Part shown: in pieces, positions 60,622-64,000 of the stretch
How positions within the stretch are numbered: position 1 is the stretch's first letter
Layout: the number at the start of each line of letters is the position of its first letter
NCBI GenBank assembly: GCA_913052585.1
Contig: CAJXEB010000001.1
Location: forward strand, 1 to 64,000
Direction: 5' to 3'
Length of the DNA stretch: 64,000 bases
From: an uncultured Flavobacteriaceae bacterium
GTDB taxonomy: Bacteria; Bacteroidota; Bacteroidia; Flavobacteriales; Flavobacteriaceae
Made by a program: the position numbers and the translations under genes
Notes under the pieces: model-generated
Told to the model about the DNA's origin: nothing
Databases searched by the model: none
The model's input: the letters and a program-made list of their open reading frames with translations, nothing else

Positions 60622-62289
60622 TTACTCTAAAATTAGATTTAACATTTTCTCTGTTATCAGGTAGGTAGGTTTAACTCCTGTTGTTCCTAATCCTCCTGAC
60701 GCTAAAGTACTTCCTGTTTTTAATGGATTATCGGAAGCATAGTATGCATACTGAACTTTTACTTTGGAACTAATACTATGCCTAATTTTGGAAGCTGACT
60801 GGATTGCTTTTTGATAATGCGCTCCTTCCATTTCAAGTCCAACTACATTCCAAGTTGAATTATTGAAGAATTTTAAAATGTCTTTGTTCTGAAGCGAAGT
60901 TCCTAAAACTGTAATCATTGCTCCTTTACTAACATTAACATCTTCTCCTTCAAAATGAGATTTTTTAAGCATATTTTTAAAAGGATAATTGTCTGCTGTA
61001 CCTTCAAACACATGTGCTGAAGGAATCATAATATCTCCTTTCCCACCTTCTAAAATACCTGCTTTTCCCATAATAGAAACTGAACAAACATCTAAAAATT
61101 GTGTTTCCTTTTTTGAAATCTTATATGGTTTTAACAACTCATCCATCGTTTCAAAAGCTTGTTCTCCAAAAGCATAATCCATTACAACAATAACGGGTTT
61201 GTCTTCATTAGCTTTCGCTGAAGGGTTATTAGGAAGCTTAGCCGTATCTATTATTTGTATATTGATATTGGTTCCGCTGGTATCTTTTATATAAATCAAT
61301 CCATTTTCTGAAGCATATTTCATTACTTTTTTACGTAATAATGAATTCTCAGAATCACTCAACATTTCATAAATCTCCATTGCGCTGTGCTTTTTAAATT
61401 CCGTTGTCAATGCTAACGGACTGTAAAGCGTGTTCATTACACTATGCATATTCGCACTTATAATATGTATGGGTCTTGCTAATAAATTGGTTTCGTCTAG
61501 TTTTTTCTTAATAGTCGATGCCCAAATTTCACCGTGAATATGGTGTCCTAGGCGTTCTCTTAAAACAGGGCTAAAGGTTACAATTCGTTTATTGTCGGAA
61601 GTGCCTTCTTGTATGGCTAGGTTTCCTAAATAATAAATGATTTTTAGAAAACGATTTGGGTCTGTTTTGGTAGCAAAATTTGGATACGCATCACTAACTT
61701 CTTCAAAGGTTCTTCCTAAGAAATTTGCCGTATGTGTTAAGGCTATTTCTTTCTCTTTCTGACTTAGTTTCCCTTTTTTAAGAACCGCACTCTCCAGTTT
61801 TTTCCAATCTCTGTTTACATCATTGCCGTCGTTAATAATTACATGAGACATAATTTTATGAGACTCAATAAACAAAAAAGTAAGGTGTGTAAGTACGTCG
61901 TATATTTCAGAACGTCCACGAGTTACTTCAATATTCATTTGTTCCTCGTCAATCCGATAACAATTTCTTCTTCTTTTGGAAGGAATTATAGGTTCAAAAT
62001 GTGAATTTTTATAACCTTCATCACTTGTTAAATTGATAAAGCTACACTCCTCAATTCCTATAGGAAGCCTGTCAATAACATATAGCAACCCTTCTAATTC
62101 AACTTTATCTTCGGCAATAGAACCGTAAATTTCAGGCCTAAGAGTAAGTAACGCCTCTCTTAACGTTTCTCCAGAAACTCCCATAGGTTTGTAAAAACCA
62201 CGGTTAAAAAGGTGTCGCATGGTAATATATAATCTTTCAATGGCTCCAGAACTTTCTTGAGCTCGCGTTCTTTTGTGTGTTATTATCAT
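60622..62289 (-). CDS. DUF6909-like protein with nucleoside-phosphorylase-like C-terminus
   Basis: A 555-residue soluble protein. I recall the family as DUF6909, with no known function. The N-terminal ~340 residues are mainly helical (SGAIERLYITMRHLFNRGFY near 14-33, basic SKRRRNCYR near 105). The C-terminal ~190 residues have features of the NP-I phosphorylase/nucleosidase fold: IVVMDYAFGEQAFETM, SIMGKAGILEGGKGDIMIPS, VVGLEMEGAHYQKAIQSA (about 480-497), then YYASDNPLKTGS (about 516-527). The MEGA and SD elements are those that bind ribose and purine in MTA/SAH nucleosidases. It is the first gene of the rfb series and has a promoter upstream. The activity is inferred. Confidence 0.75.
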   Translation of the reverse strand: MIITHKRTRAQESSGAIERLYITMRHLFNRGFYKPMGVSGETLREALLTLRPEIYGSIAEDKVELEGLLYVIDRLPIGIEECSFINLTSDEGYKNSHFEPIIPSKRRRNCYRIDEEQMNIEVTRGRSEIYDVLTHLTFLFIESHKIMSHVIINDGNDVNRDWKKLESAVLKKGKLSQKEKEIALTHTANFLGRTFEEVSDAYPNFATKTDPNRFLKIIYYLGNLAIQEGTSDNKRIVTFSPVLRERLGHHIHGEIWASTIKKKLDETNLLARPIHIISANMHSVMNTLYSPLALTTEFKKHSAMEIYEMLSDSENSLLRKKVMKYASENGLIYIKDTSGTNINIQIIDTAKLPNNPSAKANEDKPVIVVMDYAFGEQAFETMDELLKPYKISKKETQFLDVCSVSIMGKAGILEGGKGDIMIPSAHVFEGTADNYPFKNMLKKSHFEGEDVNVSKGAMITVLGTSLQNKDILKFFNNSTWNVVGLEMEGAHYQKAIQSASKIRHSISSKVKVQYAYYASDNPLKTGSTLASGGLGTTGVKPTYLITEKMLNLILE

Positions 62290-62303
62290 AAGTAATATTT
62301 ATG

Positions 62304-62332
62304 CAAAAATACCATAATCTATTTGAAAACAA
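62304..62332 (-). promoter_or_regulatory. promoter of the DUF6909/rfb operon (TTG-N18-TATTTTTG)
   Basis: On the minus strand TATTTTTG (62304-62311) with TTG (62330-62332) 18 bases upstream matches the -7/-33 consensus, 15 bases before the ATG. It is the best candidate for the main promoter of the polysaccharide array. Confidence 0.65.
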
Positions 62333-62346
62333 TAAAGAGCAAACAA

Positions 62347-63846
62347 TTACAATTTGATACCAAGAAGCTTGTCTGCAATCTTACGATTGTCAGAAAGCCG
62401 AGGTACTTTATTTTGCCCTCCCAATTTTCCTTGAGATTTCATATAATTATTAAAGCTATCCTGTTTTAGTTTTCTTATTCTTAAGGTTTGAAGCACATTT
62501 CCTTCAATTAAATCTTTATAGTATGAGTTCTGTTCTTGCATACTAGCGTCCATAAAAGAAGCAATTTCTTCCAGGTTATTAGGCGTTTTTTCAAATTCGA
62601 TTAACCATTCGTGATACGGTAATTCACCGTCTTTAGTATTAGTTTCTGGGGCAACCGTAAATTCTGAAATTGAAAACTGAAATTTATTCATCGCCTCCTT
62701 AATAGCTTCCTCTACTTCTTTACCAATTACATGTTCTCCAAATGCAGAAATAAAATGTTTTATTCTTCCTGAAACAATCACCCTATATGGTTTTGTTGAA
62801 GTAAACTGAACCGTATCTCCAATATTATATCCCCAAAGTCCTGCATTCGTAGATATAATCATCACGTAATTAACTCCAATTGCAACCTCGCCAATGGTAA
62901 ATCGTTTCGGGTTTTCATTATGAAATTTTGATGCTTCAATAAACTCATAAAAAATTCCAGAATTTAATAACAGCAGCATTCCTTTTTCTTTTTGAGAATC
63001 CTGAAAAGCAAAGAACCCTTCAGAGGCTGGATACAATTCTATACTATCTACGCTTCGGCCAATCATTTCTTCAAATTTTGCACGATAGGGTTCGTAATTA
63101 ACACCTCCATAAACGAAAAGCTGAAGATTTTTAAAAAGATCCCCTACTTTTTGATTGGATGCTTTTTGAAGCCTTTCATAATACATTTGTACCCAAGAAG
63201 GGATGCCTCCAATGAGTGTCATATTCTCATTTTTGGTCTCTTCAACAATCGCATCGACTTTCGTTTCCCAATCGTCTATACAGTTGGTTTCCCAACTTGG
63301 CAACCTGTTTTTTTGTAAATATTTAGGAACAAAATGAGCAACAATACCTGATAATCGCCCAATATTAATTCCGTTTATTAATTCTAATTCTGGACTTCCT
63401 TGTAAAAAAATCATTTTACCATTTACAAAATCTACATTTCCTGTTTCTTCAATATAACACAGCAACGCATTTTTTGCTGCTTCAATATGAAAAGGCATCG
63501 ATTGTTTTGTAATGGGAATGTATTTTGCTCCAGAAGTGGTTCCCGATGTTTTCGCTATATAAGTAGGTTTTCCTTTCCATAAAACATTTTCTTCGCCATT
63601 TGCGGTTCTCTCAAAATAATCTCTTAAGTCTTCGTAATCTCTTACTGGAACTTGCTTTATAAAATCTTGATGTGTTTTTATATGTTGAAAATTATGGTCT
63701 TTTCCAAAGGAAGTTCCTTTTGCTTCAGCTATTAAATTTTGAAATATCTTTTGTTGAGTTTCTATTGGATTAGAAGCCCATTTCTGAATAGTTTTAGCTG
63801 CTTTTTTAGCTAATATTTTTGCTCCTAAAGATTTTAAAAACACCAT
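62347..63846 (-). CDS. GH3 auxin-responsive-promoter family acyl-adenylate enzyme
   Basis: A 499-residue member of the GH3 branch of adenylate-forming enzymes, best known from plants where they join amino acids to acyl acids. It has the ATP loop YIAKTSGTTSGAKYIPIT (about 91-108), ELYPASEGFFAFQ (about 272-284) in place of motif 2, and GLWGYNIGDTVQFTS with the conserved Asp, then SGRIKHFISAFGEHVIGKEV. Acyl and acceptor substrates in bacteria are unknown. The gene lies directly after an M23 peptidase (no gap). Confidence 0.9.
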   Translation of the reverse strand: MVFLKSLGAKILAKKAAKTIQKWASNPIETQQKIFQNLIAEAKGTSFGKDHNFQHIKTHQDFIKQVPVRDYEDLRDYFERTANGEENVLWKGKPTYIAKTSGTTSGAKYIPITKQSMPFHIEAAKNALLCYIEETGNVDFVNGKMIFLQGSPELELINGINIGRLSGIVAHFVPKYLQKNRLPSWETNCIDDWETKVDAIVEETKNENMTLIGGIPSWVQMYYERLQKASNQKVGDLFKNLQLFVYGGVNYEPYRAKFEEMIGRSVDSIELYPASEGFFAFQDSQKEKGMLLLLNSGIFYEFIEASKFHNENPKRFTIGEVAIGVNYVMIISTNAGLWGYNIGDTVQFTSTKPYRVIVSGRIKHFISAFGEHVIGKEVEEAIKEAMNKFQFSISEFTVAPETNTKDGELPYHEWLIEFEKTPNNLEEIASFMDASMQEQNSYYKDLIEGNVLQTLRIRKLKQDSFNNYMKSQGKLGGQNKVPRLSDNRKIADKLLGIKL

Positions 63847-64000
63847 TTATTCGAAGTCTATAAAATTAGTTGGATCTATAGGATAACCATCACTCCAAAG
63901 TTCGAAGTGTAAGTGAGGTCCTGTAGATAATTCTCCTGTATTACCAGCGGCAGCAATAACTTCTCCAGCTTTAACCAATGCTCCTTGTTCTTTAGTAAGT
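63847..64000 (-). CDS. M23 family metallopeptidase, C-terminal part (cut by window edge)
   Basis: The last 50 codons of a gene that goes on past the window. The translated end, LTKEQGALVKAGEVIAAAGN then TGELSTGPHLHFELWSDGYP, is the LytM/M23 core with the HLHFE element whose His residues bind zinc and activate water. Unlike the EnvC-like protein at 6.3-7.5 kb, this one keeps the HxH site and is likely an active peptidoglycan endopeptidase. Its stop codon directly precedes the GH3-family start. Confidence 0.9.
   Translation of the reverse strand, partial: LTKEQGALVKAGEVIAAAGNTGELSTGPHLHFELWSDGYPIDPTNFIDFE

Noticed and set aside
1-64000. tRNA, rRNA, prophage, insertion sequence or integrase genes
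   Set aside because: Reading both strands I found no cloverleaf, ribosomal sequence, transposase or phage protein. A tRNA scan would settle it.

Overview
The window is a low-GC stretch of a Bacteroidota chromosome, most likely from the family Flavobacteriaceae. The evidence is: a type IX secretion (T9SS) cargo protein with a C-terminal sorting tail; a SprE/PorW-type T9SS lipoprotein; the promoter element TAnnTTTG upstream of several genes; lineage-typical small families (DUF4292, DUF4254, DUF6427, DUF6341 and DUF6168, named from memory); and a split F1Fo-ATPase operon without beta and epsilon. I see no tRNA, rRNA, CRISPR array or insertion sequence.

Layout. 1-4.7 kb (+) is a sulfur-related block: two SulP transporters in tandem (the first cut by the window edge and apparently frameshifted), a persulfide-dioxygenase/rhodanese fusion and a single-domain rhodanese. 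4.9-6.2 kb (-) is a leucine-rich-repeat T9SS cargo. 6.3-12.7 kb (-) is a housekeeping envelope operon: flippase, dut, nucleotidyltransferase, TPR protein, DUF4292 lipoprotein and EnvC-like factor. 12.8-15.7 kb holds a small lipoprotein, a decayed acetyl-CoA hydrolase/CoA-transferase pseudogene and an S9 peptidase. 15.8-24.6 kb (-) is a long co-directional run from sprE/porW through a bactofilin and AtpZ-like proteins into atpB-E-F-H-A-G. 24.9-31 kb mixes a ferredoxin, GT9 and DUF4254 genes, a D12-class adenine methyltransferase with an adjacent PD-(D/E)xK-like protein (possible restriction-modification pair), DUF6427, DUF6341 and purD.

31.1-62.3 kb is a surface-polysaccharide locus. Two + strand genes (CapK-like adenylate enzyme, GT4) face a ~28 kb minus-strand array. 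The array makes dTDP-L-rhamnose (rfbBACD), UDP-ManNAcA (wecB, wecC) and UDP-GlcA/UDP-xylose (ugd, UXS). It also encodes a Wzz-like regulator, a flippase, several glycosyltransferases, three polymerase/ligase-like membrane proteins, a WcaJ-type initiating transferase and an unusual module of one MBOAT acyltransferase, two paralogous SGNH-like membrane proteins and a GH63-like lipoprotein. I infer a Wzx/Wzy-type, probably O-acylated exopolysaccharide or O-antigen. No Wza, tyrosine kinase or ABC exporter is present here. The right edge has a DUF6909-like protein, a GH3-family acyl-adenylate enzyme and the C-terminus of an M23 peptidase.

Points most worth follow-up: the MBOAT/2xSGNH/GH module, the methyltransferase/PD-(D/E)xK pair, the phosphorylase-like C-terminus of the DUF6909-like protein, the frame-broken small lipoprotein at 48.5 kb, the CoA-transferase pseudogene, and several palindromic intergenic elements including a 16-bp hairpin after atpE.
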